Below, piece by piece: positions 1 through 12,177 of a stretch of DNA of 64,000 bases; position 1 is the first letter of the stretch; every line of letters begins with the position of its first letter. The stretch lies in NCBI RefSeq assembly GCF_937146585.1, contig NZ_CAKZRO010000052.1:1-64000 (forward strand). The letters are read 5' to 3'. Origin of the DNA: an uncultured Halorubrum sp. GTDB lineage: Archaea > Halobacteriota > Halobacteria > Halobacteriales > Haloferacaceae. A model generated the notes under the pieces. That model saw only the letters and a list, made by a program, of their open reading frames with translations. It did not search any database and was not told the origin of the DNA. A program made the position numbers and the translations under genes.

Positions 1-2
1 AC

Positions 3-842
<840 letters not shown>

Positions 843-930
843 GACGAAAACGGCGGTCGGCTGGGCCCCGATCGCGACCGAGAGATCGGTCGCGGCGCGA
901 TCGCGGACGCCCGAAACTCGGCACGGACGC

Positions 931-1839
931 TCACCCGGAGAGCGTGACGAGCGACGCACCCACGACCACGACGAACGCGGCGGCAACCAGCGGCCAGGTG
1001 ACTCGCTCGAGGTGGTTAGGTAGGAATAGGGCCGACAGGGCGATAACGATCAGCGGTGCGGTGTGCGTGATCGGGACCACGATCACCACCGGGGCGGACG
1101 CGAGGGCGCCGAAGTACGCGAGCAGTCCGACCGTGCTCGCTACCCCCGCACCGACGTACCACCGCGCGTGCGGGTTCCTGACGAGCGTGGGAAAAGGGAT
1201 TCTGCGAAGCCGACGGTATCCCGTGTAACCGGCGAACGCCGTGGTCATCATCACCGCGAGGCCGGCGAGGATCGGCGTTCCGGCGTCGAGCCCGATCCGG
1301 ACGAGGATCGGTTCGATACCGGTGAACGCCGCGGCGGCGATCGGGAACAGCAGCGACACGCCGACGCTCCGCGGCGAGGCGGTCGACCGGGAGTCGGCAG
1401 CGGTCACCCACGAGATAACGGCGATCCCCGCGACGATGAGCGCGATCCCGACGACGTGAGGCGGCGTGAGCGATTCGCTGAACAGCAGCACGGCCAAGAC
1501 CGCGGCGACCAGCGTCGAGGCCGAGAGTATCGGCGTCGTTCGGCTCGCGCCGATCGTCTCGATCCCGGCGAACAGGCAGAGGCGCCCGAGGACGAGGCCG
1601 GTGATCCCCGCCGCGGCGAACGCTCCAACGGCGACCGGCGACAGGCCGTACGCCGGATGGTGGCGGACGACGGCCACCGGAACGACGAGCAGGAGGTTGA
1701 CACCCATCATGACGACGACGGCGTCACCGACATCACCGCCGTCGGTGGCCACCCGAATCAGGAGGTTTTGGACGGCCAAGAGGACGGCGGCGAGTACCGC
1801 GAGGCTCAGTCCCACCAGCGAAACGAGCTCGAATATCAC
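931..1839 (-). CDS. DMT-superfamily (EamA-type) membrane transporter
   Basis: A hydrophobic protein of 302 aa if translation starts at the GTG at 1839. A TTG-initiated extension to 1899 would add 20 polar residues that do not look like a transporter N-terminus. The sequence divides into two similar halves of about five membrane segments each, the usual architecture of EamA drug/metabolite transporters. The second half begins near a GIEPILVRIGL motif. The substrate cannot be told from sequence. The gene is transcribed alone, convergent with argF. Both it and the 200 bp upstream (1840-2039, with an AATATAAAATATTG stretch near 1960) are visibly less GC-rich than the neighbours, which may reflect recent acquisition. 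EamA membership is fairly sure; function is unknown. Confidence 0.8.
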   Translation of the reverse strand: MIFELVSLVGLSLAVLAAVLLAVQNLLIRVATDGGDVGDAVVVMMGVNLLLVVPVAVVRHHPAYGLSPVAVGAFAAAGITGLVLGRLCLFAGIETIGASRTTPILSASTLVAAVLAVLLFSESLTPPHVVGIALIVAGIAVISWVTAADSRSTASPRSVGVSLLFPIAAAAFTGIEPILVRIGLDAGTPILAGLAVMMTTAFAGYTGYRRLRRIPFPTLVRNPHARWYVGAGVASTVGLLAYFGALASAPVVIVVPITHTAPLIVIALSALFLPNHLERVTWPLVAAAFVVVVGASLVTLSG

Positions 1840-2039
1840 GTCCGGAATGCGTTCTCGCCGTGACTGCGTATTTTCTCGCGTGAAGGTCCAAATTCCCAAT
1901 CAAACGGACACAATTTTGCTCTCCTTCTGATCGCCATACTTTGGGTGAGCGTTCGCAAGAATATAAAATATTGACGACATGTGACGCCACACAACATGGA
2001 ACATGGCAATCGACGGAACGTTCGATCGCGGAGGAGAGC

Positions 2040-3209
2040 CTAGTTTCCGGTCCAGCGCAGTATCGCCAGCGTCCCCTCGAAGAGGGCGATCATGGTGAGC
2101 GTCACGATGATCGGCGCCATCCCGGTCGGGTCGGGGCTGAACAGGAAGGCGATCCCGAGGAACGACCCCCAGAAGATCAGCCGCTTCGCCTCCAGCCACT
2201 GCCGGGTGACGAGGTTCATCATGATCGCGAGCATGATGAAAAGCGGGATCTGGAAGACGATCGCCATGAACGCGAGCATGATGACGATCAGGTTGAACGT
2301 CTCCGCGAGCCCGAAGGCGATCGTCGCGGCGTCGGAGGTGTAGGTGGTGAAATACGAGAAGATCGCGGGCAGCACGAGGAAGTGCGCGAACGCGATGCCG
2401 ATCCCGCCGAGGATCAGGCTGGTCGGGACCGCCGCGAGGTAGTAGCGCCGCTCGGTCTGGTAGAGCCCCGGGCGCATGAACCGGTACGTCTCGTAGACGA
2501 ACGCCGGGAGCCCGACCACGACGCCCGCGAGCCCGGCCACCTTCAGCTGGGTGAGCGGGAGTTCGAGGGGGCCGTACAGCCGCGGTCGGTTCTCCAGCGG
2601 CGCGGGGATGTGGTAGCTCCAGAAGTAGTTGATCAGCTCCGTCGACTCGGTGACGACGACGAGGGTAGCGAGCCCGCCGATGAGGAAGACGACCGCGAGC
2701 CGGCGCATCATCTCCTCGATGTGCGCGGCCAGCGGCATTTCCTCGTCCGTCTCCGGCCCCTCGACGCCCTCGAAGGGCTCGTCGTCGACCGCCGTCGCGG
2801 CGTCCGCGGGCGGCGTCTCCGCGGCCGTCGCCGGCGTGCCGCCGTCGCCGGCGGTCTCGGTGTCGTATCTCAGCGACGCGGCCGTGGCGTCGTCTGCGCC
2901 GGCGGCGGCCGCGTCGTCGTCCGCATCCTCACCGTCCGCGTCGTCGCCGACCGCCTCGGCGCGCGCGGCGTCCTCGGCGGCCACGACCTCGTCCGGTTCG
3001 AGCCCCTCGTCGGGGTCCGGATCCGGGTCCGCAGCCGCGTCCGGCTCGTCGGCGTCCGAGTCCGTATCGGCCGGCTCGGGGGCTCCGTCGGCGGACGCGT
3101 CGGTCTCGGACCCGCCTTCGACGGCGCCGTCGCTCTCGGGTTCGCCCTCGTCGGTCGACCCGTCAGCGGCGGCGGAGTCGTCGTCGCGCGACCGGTCCGA
3201 GTCGTCCAT
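2040..3209 (-). CDS. tatC1: Sec-independent (Tat) translocase subunit TatC, single-domain form
   Basis: TatC is the membrane receptor for twin-arginine signal peptides. Haloarchaea send most secreted proteins through Tat, and three predicted Tat clients are encoded in this window. The protein is 389 aa. Residues 1 to about 175 are a very acidic, low-complexity Asp/Glu/Ala/Pro region with no predicted fold. The TatC domain follows, beginning with an AAHIEEMMRRLAVV segment (equivalent to the N-terminal amphipathic motif of bacterial TatC) and carrying about six membrane helices. It is transcribed divergently from the double TatC gene at 3367, with a mirrored promoter between them (3234-3344). 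The acidic N-terminal extension is much longer than in bacterial TatC. Confidence 0.93.
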   Translation of the reverse strand: MDDSDRSRDDDSAAADGSTDEGEPESDGAVEGGSETDASADGAPEPADTDSDADEPDAAADPDPDPDEGLEPDEVVAAEDAARAEAVGDDADGEDADDDAAAAGADDATAASLRYDTETAGDGGTPATAAETPPADAATAVDDEPFEGVEGPETDEEMPLAAHIEEMMRRLAVVFLIGGLATLVVVTESTELINYFWSYHIPAPLENRPRLYGPLELPLTQLKVAGLAGVVVGLPAFVYETYRFMRPGLYQTERRYYLAAVPTSLILGGIGIAFAHFLVLPAIFSYFTTYTSDAATIAFGLAETFNLIVIMLAFMAIVFQIPLFIMLAIMMNLVTRQWLEAKRLIFWGSFLGIAFLFSPDPTGMAPIIVTLTMIALFEGTLAILRWTGN

Positions 3210-3233
3210 TCAGTTTCCCTTCGCGACCGGGCG

Positions 3234-3344
3234 GTTATCAACCTTTTCGGATAGCGCCGCCGCGCGGCTCCGTTCGACCCCGCTCGCCGAATCGGCCGGC
3301 GGGCGGGGCGCGCGTGAGCGCCCGCGGTCGAAAAGGTTGATAAC
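3234..3344. promoter_or_regulatory. Mirror-image divergent promoter between the two tatC genes
   Basis: A perfect 16-bp inverted repeat lies in this gap: GTTATCAACCTTTTCG at 3234-3249 and its exact reverse complement CGAAAAGGTTGATAAC at 3329-3344. Each arm reads as a purine-rich BRE followed by a TATA-like TTGATAAC pointing outward to its own gene. The TATA centres lie about 27 nt from the ATG at 3367 and about 29 nt from the ATG at 3209. That spacing predicts leaderless transcripts for both genes. The identical promoter arms suggest that the two TatC proteins are expressed together at matched levels; that last point is inference. Confidence 0.75.
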
Positions 3345-3366
3345 GGCGACGGCCCTCGCCCTCCGT

Positions 3367-5580
3367 ATGGCGAGCGCCCTCGACGAAGACACTCAGCAGT
3401 CGATCGCGGAGGGCCGCGAGACGGCGAAGGCGTTCCTTCGGTCGGTCCAGAAGGACCTCCAGAAGGTGTTCGTCGTCTTCCTCATCGGCTTCCTCGCGAC
3501 GTTCTGGGCGCTCCGGACGTACATCTGGGACCGGCTCCGGGAGGTGACCGAGTCCAACATGAGCGCGGCGGTCGCGGAGGAGGCGGACATCATCGCGACG
3601 ACGCCGTTCGAGGTGATCCTCCTCCAGGCGAAGATCGGGCTGATCGTGGGCGCGATCACCGCGATCCCGCCGCTGATCTACGTCACCCGCGACGAGCTGC
3701 GGCGGCGGGGGATGTGGCCGCAGTCGCCGATCGCGCGCTGGAAGATCGCGCTCCTCGGGCTGCTCTCGGCCGGCCTCTTCACGGCGGGCGTCTCCTACGG
3801 CGTGTTCGCCTTCTTCCCGCTGATGTTCGGCTTCCTCGCCGAGTTCGGCCTCGAGGCCGACATCCAGCCGACGTACGGGATCGTGATGTGGACGGAGTTC
3901 ATCGTCTTCCTCTCGCTGTCGTTCGGCCTCGCCGGACAGATGCCGATGATCATCACCGGGCTCTCGTACGCCGAGATCGTCCCGTACGAGACGTTCCGCG
4001 ACAAGTGGCGCTACGCGGTCGTCGCCATCTTCGTCTTCGGGGCCGTCTTCTCGCCGCCGGACCCGTTCACCCAGTTGCTGTGGGCGTTCCCGCTGGTGGC
4101 GCTGTACGGCTTCAGCCTCTACCTCGCGAAGCTCGTCGTCACGGCCAAGCGGAGCTCCGACCGGATCGACGTGCTCGGCGCGGTCCGCGACCACTGGAAC
4201 GTCGTCGGGGGCGCGGTCGTCCTCGGCGGCGGGCTCGTGTACGCCTTCTACGAGTACGGCGGCCGGACCGCGGTCAACGACCTCCTGCGGCTCGCGGGCA
4301 GCACCCGACGCTTCCTCGAACCCGGTGCCGGGCTCGGCGTCGACCCGACGACCGCGCTCGGCGTCTACGCCGTCCTGTGGGCGCTCGCGTTCGCCGCCGT
4401 CGCGACGCTGTGGGCGGTGTACACCGACCTCGACACCACGAGCGCGGGCTACCAGTACGGCGACCCGACCGCGATCGACGTGGGCGAGCTCGACGCCGCG
4501 GGTGTCCGGGCGGCCCCCGCGGACGCGTTCGCCGAGATGGAGGAGGACGAGTCGCTCGCGCTGGCACAGGCCGCGATGGACGACGACGACCCGGAGAAGG
4601 CGCAGGCGATCCTCGACCGCTTCGACGAGGCGACGGCGGAGAACGACGGTGACGGAGGCGGTGACGGCGACGCCGACGGTTCGGACGACGGCGACGCCGG
4701 CGACGGCGGGCTCGTCGAAAACGTCCAGAACCGGGGATCGCGGGCGAGCTCGACGTTCCTGGCCGAGCTCACCGACGGCAACGAGGAGGAGGCCGAAGAC
4801 GACATCGGCGGCTACTACAAGGACCTCAAGTTCATCTTCGACTCGCTGCGCTCGCGGTCGTTCCGGATCGTCGCCGTCTTCGGGGCCGTGATGGCGGCCG
4901 CGTTCACGTGGCTGTACCTCGGCGGCCTCGGCACCGTCCGCGGCGACCTCGAGCGGCGCGTGCCCGCGGAGATCGAGGGCGGGATCAACATCATCACCCT
5001 CCACCCGGTCGAGGCGCTGATCTTCATGGTGAAGTTCTCGGTGATGCTCGGGATCTTCGCCGCGTTCCCCGTCGCCCTCTACTACGCGTGGCCCGCGCTC
5101 CGCGAGCGCGGCTTCGTCGCCGGCCGGATCTACCAGGTGTACCTGTGGGCGGGCGCGCTCGGCGCCGGCATGATCGGCGGCTTCGCGCTCGGCTACGCGT
5201 ACATCGCGCCCGGCCTCATCGGGTGGCTCGTCACCGACGCGCGCCTCGCCGACATGATCATCACCTACCAGGTGAGCGACTTCCTCTGGCTCGTCATCTA
5301 CACGACGATCGGGATCGGGTTCCTCGCGGACATCCCCATCGCCATGGTCCTGTTGAACAACGCCGGCGTCCCGTACCACGTGTTCCGGGCCCGCTGGCGG
5401 GAGGTGACGATCGGGATCATGCTCGTCGCGGCCGTGTTCACCCCCGCGGACGTGATCACGATGTTCCTCGCGACGGTGCCGCTGATGTTAGCGTACGGCG
5501 TGGGGGTCGGCGTCCTCTTCCTCGTCACCTTCGGGGGTCGGCGGGACCTCTCGCCGCCAGCGGAGTTCATCGGGGAGTGA
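3367..5580 (+). CDS. tatC2: Double TatC translocase (TatCt, fused tandem TatC)
   Basis: A 737-aa membrane protein made of two complete TatC-like domains joined in one chain, the form called TatCt that is characteristic of haloarchaea. The first domain covers about residues 15-265. A middle region with two further membrane helices and an acidic Asp/Gly-rich linker follows (about 290-475). The second TatC domain begins near the YYKDLKFIFDSLRSRS segment and runs to the end. The ATG at 3367 is preferred over in-frame upstream codons because it sits 27 nt after the mirrored TATA box; an upstream start would run into the promoter and antisense tatC1. It pairs functionally with tatC1 for Tat export. 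No tatA gene is visible in this window. Confidence 0.93.
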   Translation: MASALDEDTQQSIAEGRETAKAFLRSVQKDLQKVFVVFLIGFLATFWALRTYIWDRLREVTESNMSAAVAEEADIIATTPFEVILLQAKIGLIVGAITAIPPLIYVTRDELRRRGMWPQSPIARWKIALLGLLSAGLFTAGVSYGVFAFFPLMFGFLAEFGLEADIQPTYGIVMWTEFIVFLSLSFGLAGQMPMIITGLSYAEIVPYETFRDKWRYAVVAIFVFGAVFSPPDPFTQLLWAFPLVALYGFSLYLAKLVVTAKRSSDRIDVLGAVRDHWNVVGGAVVLGGGLVYAFYEYGGRTAVNDLLRLAGSTRRFLEPGAGLGVDPTTALGVYAVLWALAFAAVATLWAVYTDLDTTSAGYQYGDPTAIDVGELDAAGVRAAPADAFAEMEEDESLALAQAAMDDDDPEKAQAILDRFDEATAENDGDGGGDGDADGSDDGDAGDGGLVENVQNRGSRASSTFLAELTDGNEEEAEDDIGGYYKDLKFIFDSLRSRSFRIVAVFGAVMAAAFTWLYLGGLGTVRGDLERRVPAEIEGGINIITLHPVEALIFMVKFSVMLGIFAAFPVALYYAWPALRERGFVAGRIYQVYLWAGALGAGMIGGFALGYAYIAPGLIGWLVTDARLADMIITYQVSDFLWLVIYTTIGIGFLADIPIAMVLLNNAGVPYHVFRARWREVTIGIMLVAAVFTPADVITMFLATVPLMLAYGVGVGVLFLVTFGGRRDLSPPAEFIGE

Positions 5581-5674
5581 GTCCCGCGCTCGACGCGGCC
5601 GACGGCGGGAACGGCCCCTCGCGGCCCCCGCGACCGACGACTATTCCCGCGCGCGCCCGCAACGGAGGAGTGAA

Positions 5675-8626
<2,952 letters not shown>

Positions 8627-8701
8627 GGCGAAGCGAGGATCGAGACGGGGCCGACCCCCGCGACCCGCATTTTGATGCCGCGGCGCGTCGTCGCTCCGAC
8701 C

Positions 8702-9082
8702 ATGCGAGAGATCACGACCGACGACGTACCCGAGGCGCTCGGCCCGTACTCACAGGGGATCGTCTCCGGCGACACGGTCCACGTCTCCGGGAAGACGGGC
8801 GTGGACCCCGACACCGGCGAGGCCCCCGAGTCGGTGGCCGAGCAGACGACGCAGACGCTCGAGAACGTCGCCGCGATCCTAGAGGCGGCCGGGACGACCC
8901 CGGACGCGATCGTGTCGGCGACCGTCTACCTCACCGACATGGACGACTACGGCGCGGTAAACGAGGCGTACCGGTCGTTCCTCTCGGAGCCGTATCCGGC
9001 CAGGACCTGCGTCGAGGTGTCTCGGCTCCCCGCGCCGCTCGACGTCGAGATCACGGTCACGGCGGAGCTCGACAACGACTGA
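8702..9082 (+). CDS. RidA/YjgF family protein (enamine/imine deaminase)
   Basis: RidA proteins hydrolyse reactive enamine or imine intermediates released by PLP enzymes such as threonine dehydratase. From the ATG at 8702 the protein is 126 aa, the usual family length. It has the N-terminal ALGPYSQGI segment, and Arg in the PARTCVEVSRLP segment (about residue 102) that normally binds the substrate carboxylate. A TATA-like TTTTGA box about 30 nt upstream supports this start; an in-frame codon further upstream would overlap that box. It follows uvrA by 75 bp. Homotrimeric cytosolic action is known for the family; the physiological substrate here is inferred only. Confidence 0.93.
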   Translation: MREITTDDVPEALGPYSQGIVSGDTVHVSGKTGVDPDTGEAPESVAEQTTQTLENVAAILEAAGTTPDAIVSATVYLTDMDDYGAVNEAYRSFLSEPYPARTCVEVSRLPAPLDVEITVTAELDND

Positions 9083-9154
9083 GCGGCGTCTTTGGGCCGT
9101 TTCGGGAGGAAATTGGGAAAACGCTTTTTATTCAACGATGCTCGTTGAACGCCC

Positions 9155-10012
9155 ATGGAACGACGGTCGTTCCTCTCTGCGGGCGGCGCAACGGTCCTCG
9201 CGCTCGCGGCCGGACGCTCCTCCATCGCCGACGACTCGGGCGACCCCGCGGCGGTCGTCGAGGAGTACTACCGACGGGCGAGCGCGAGCGAGGACAGCGA
9301 GGCGTTCGCGGACGACGTGACTGCGCTCGCGCACCCCGCCTCGCCGCTGTTACGGGTCGCCGAAGACGTCCCGATGGCGTTCGACGCGGCCGTCAGGCAG
9401 GAGCTCTCGGACGCCGCGGTCGTCGCCGAGGACCTCTCCGCCGACGAGATCCGGTCGATTTCGGGGTTCCTCGCGGCCTCGCTGACGGACGAGGAAGTCG
9501 AGTCGATCGCGTCGGAGAACGCGGTCGTCTCGGCGACCGTCGTCGACGGCGAGGGCGGGGAGGCCGAGTTCCGCTGGCTCGTCGCGACCGCCGACGGCGA
9601 GTGGCGGCTCGTGTGGCCCGGAGCGCCGGAGGGGCCGATGGCGGTCGTCAGGGAGTACTACCGGCGGGCGGGCGAGGCCGACGACGCCGAGGCGTTCGCG
9701 GCCGACGTCGAGGCGCTCGCGCACCCCGCCTCCCCGCTGGGCGAGATCGCGGCGGACGTGCCGGGGCTCTTCGACGGGGCGCGGCGCCAGCGGCTCGTCG
9801 AGGCGGAGGTCGTCGCCGAGGACGTGGACGCCGAGCGCGTCCGGGGCGTCTCGGACTTCTTCGGCGGGGCGGCGAGCGACGAGGCGATCGAAGCGATCGC
9901 CGCGGAGAACGCGGTCGTCTCGGTGACGGTCGCCGACGACGACGGCGACGAGTTCGAACTGGAGTGGCTCGTCGCGACCGCTGACGGCGAGTGGCGGCTC
10001 GTGTGGCTCTGA
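9155..10012 (+). CDS. Predicted Tat-exported protein with an internally duplicated domain
   Basis: I do not recognise this 285-aa protein. The N-terminus begins MERRSFLSAGGA followed by a hydrophobic stretch, which resembles a twin-arginine signal peptide, although the typical lipobox cysteine is absent. The mature part consists of two similar units, about residues 32-155 and 158-285. Each has an EYYRRA motif, an EAFA.DV.ALAHPASPL segment, an ENAVVS strand and the ending WLVATADGEWRLVW. The repeat is also clear at DNA level, suggesting a fairly recent duplication. The size and repeated strand/helix pattern suggest a small extracytoplasmic alpha/beta fold, but that is a guess. A TTTTTATT box 26 nt upstream indicates leaderless expression. 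Confidence 0.75.
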   Translation: MERRSFLSAGGATVLALAAGRSSIADDSGDPAAVVEEYYRRASASEDSEAFADDVTALAHPASPLLRVAEDVPMAFDAAVRQELSDAAVVAEDLSADEIRSISGFLAASLTDEEVESIASENAVVSATVVDGEGGEAEFRWLVATADGEWRLVWPGAPEGPMAVVREYYRRAGEADDAEAFAADVEALAHPASPLGEIAADVPGLFDGARRQRLVEAEVVAEDVDAERVRGVSDFFGGAASDEAIEAIAAENAVVSVTVADDDGDEFELEWLVATADGEWRLVWL

Positions 10013-10036
10013 GACGCGCCGTCGACGAACCGCCGC

Positions 10037-12046
10037 TCAGAACTTCTCCAACAGGTCGCCGTAGAACTCGCCGCCGCGGTCGTCCGCGAGCTTCTCGACG
10101 ATGAGCTCCGGCGTCGACCGCGCGAGGTGCCCCTTCTTCGGCGAGCGGTTCACCCGGAGTTCGCCGTCGACGAGCCCCGCGGCCTCGATGCCGTCGACGG
10201 CGACCGCGAAGTCGGCGGCGGCGCGGATCTCGCGGGCGAGGTGCGAGACGAAGACGGCGGTCGCGTCCTGGTCGTCGAGCGCCTCCAAGATGCCCGCGAT
10301 GATCTTCGCGGAGGCGCCCGGCTCGGTGATGGATTCGAGTTCGTCGACGAGGACGAGCCGGCCGTCGGCGCCGTCGACGAGATCGCCGAAGTCGCGGAGC
10401 GTCGCCTCGAACGCGCCCGCGTCGAGGGTCCCCTGCGACTTCGCGTAGTAGTGGATCTCCTCGAACCGCTCGACCGTGGCCGACTCGGCGGGCACGGGGA
10501 GCCCCATCTGCGCGAGGACGACGACGAGGGCGACCAGGTCGAGCGTGGAGGTCTTCCCGCCGGAGTTGACCCCCGACAGGAGCGTCGCGCCGGAGACGGC
10601 GTAGTCGACCGACTCGACCGCCGCGAAGTCGACGTCGAGCAGCGGAGAGCGGCCTCCCTCGATGCGGAACCCCGACGACGCGTCTCCCGGGCCGACGACC
10701 TCGGGCAGCGTACAGTCGAAGTCGCGCGCGAACCGCGCGACCGCGAGCTCGACGTCGAGCTCTAAGGCGTCGCGGACCAGTTCCTCGACCGGCTCGCGGA
10801 GGTCCCCGAGGTCGCTCGCGAGGTCGGCCTTCAACGTCGCCGCGCGGCGGTCGCGGGCCGCGGAGAGTTCGGTCCGGAGCCGCGAGACGGCGCTCTCGTC
10901 GTGGTCGACCGGGAAGGAGGGGTCGCCGCCGAAGACGCGCTCGGCGAGCTCCGCCTCCTCGGGCTCCAAGCGGAGCGCGTCGGCGAGGTGCTCGCGGGCG
11001 GCGTCGACCGCCGCGTCGTACTCGTCGGCAAGTTCGCGGTCCAGCAGCGAGTCCACGCGCGCGCCCTGCTCGACGAGGGAGAGGAAGTCGGTCCCCTCGA
11101 TGGTGACGTCGCGCTCGCGGATCGCCTCGCGCAGCCGGTCGTCGGCGACGGACGCGGCCGTCGACACCGCGGCGTCGAGGTCGGCGACGGCGGCGGTCAG
11201 CCGGTCGAGCTCCGCGTCGCCGGCGATGGTACCGTCGTCGTCGAGCCGCGAGAGGGCGTCGCGGAGGCGGTCCAAGTCGACGGGCGGCCCGTCCTCGGAG
11301 ACCGGGTCGCCGGCCGCCGCGGCCGCCTCGTGGACCGCCGCGGCCGCCTCCAGGCGCTCGCGGTTCTCGGCGAAGAACGCGAGCAGCCGCTCCGGGACGG
11401 TCTCGGCCGGGTTTTCGAGCGCGTCCGGGCGGACGCTCACGTCTCCCTCCACGTCGAGGCCGGCGAACGACTCGTCTAAGACGATCACGGACGCGTACGA
11501 GCGGCCCAGCTCGGAGACGTCGCGGGCGTCCTCGACGGTCTCGACGGAGAGCTCGGGGACCGCGGCCTCGGCGCGGGCGAGCGTCTCCGCGTCGGCGGTG
11601 GCGAGGCAGCGGTCGCGGACGCGGACGGTCGGGGGGTCGGCGAGGGGCGCGCAGTCCGCGAGCGCCTCGCGGACCGCCGGGTCGGGGTCGCGCGCCGTCG
11701 CGGCGGCGGCGAACGACTGCGCCTCCTCGATCCGCGAGGCGGACGCGCTGGGGTAGAACGTCTCCAGGCGCTTCGCCGCGTAGTCGGTGACGGTGCGCTC
11801 GCGCAGCAGGTCGATCGCTTCGCGGTACAGCTCGCGGGCGCGGTCGGTGGCGAGCACGCGCCCGTCGTCGCCGTGGCGGCGGCGGATCGCCCCGCGGGCG
11901 ATGCGGGCCGCGCGGGCCTCGTTGACGCCCGGCGCGCGGGCGATGGCGGCCACGTCGCCGGACTCGACGGTCGCGGCCGGGTCGTCGAGCTCGCGCAGCG
12001 CCGCGGCCGTCTTGGCACCGACGCCGGGGATCGCCTCCAGCTCCAT
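10037..12046 (-). CDS. MutS-family ATPase with N-terminal helix-hairpin-helix (MutS5-like)
   Basis: A 669-aa protein with the MutS ATPase domain at its C-terminus. The Walker A variant GVNSGGKTST is near residue 493 and the Walker B segment LVLVDELESITEPGAS near 570, followed by the MutS-type dimer contact region. The N-terminal 60 residues hold two helix-hairpin-helix elements (IPGVGAKTAAAL and APGVNEARAARIA), which bind DNA nonspecifically. The mismatch-binding and connector domains of MutS1 are not evident, and there is no Smr nuclease domain as in bacterial MutS2. Similar haloarchaeal proteins are usually named MutS5. A role in recombination or strand-junction handling is plausible but not shown. 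There is no mutL nearby. Confidence 0.85.
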   Translation of the reverse strand: MELEAIPGVGAKTAAALRELDDPAATVESGDVAAIARAPGVNEARAARIARGAIRRRHGDDGRVLATDRARELYREAIDLLRERTVTDYAAKRLETFYPSASASRIEEAQSFAAAATARDPDPAVREALADCAPLADPPTVRVRDRCLATADAETLARAEAAVPELSVETVEDARDVSELGRSYASVIVLDESFAGLDVEGDVSVRPDALENPAETVPERLLAFFAENRERLEAAAAVHEAAAAAGDPVSEDGPPVDLDRLRDALSRLDDDGTIAGDAELDRLTAAVADLDAAVSTAASVADDRLREAIRERDVTIEGTDFLSLVEQGARVDSLLDRELADEYDAAVDAAREHLADALRLEPEEAELAERVFGGDPSFPVDHDESAVSRLRTELSAARDRRAATLKADLASDLGDLREPVEELVRDALELDVELAVARFARDFDCTLPEVVGPGDASSGFRIEGGRSPLLDVDFAAVESVDYAVSGATLLSGVNSGGKTSTLDLVALVVVLAQMGLPVPAESATVERFEEIHYYAKSQGTLDAGAFEATLRDFGDLVDGADGRLVLVDELESITEPGASAKIIAGILEALDDQDATAVFVSHLAREIRAAADFAVAVDGIEAAGLVDGELRVNRSPKKGHLARSTPELIVEKLADDRGGEFYGDLLEKF

Positions 12047-12177
12047 CTACTCGCGGGTATCGCGGCGACGGTCTAAAGCGTGCGGGTCGCTCCCGCGGTC
12101 CGGCGCCGCGCGTCTCCGGGCGAGGGGAGGCGTGTCGGGTGCGACGCCCTTTTTCGCGCCCGCCGCGAACGCCGGCC

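Noticed and set aside
3238-5379. 713-aa antisense frame opposite the double TatC gene
   Set aside because: Composition is Arg/Glu/Asp/Val without any domain pattern, and the opposite strand encodes a clear membrane protein.
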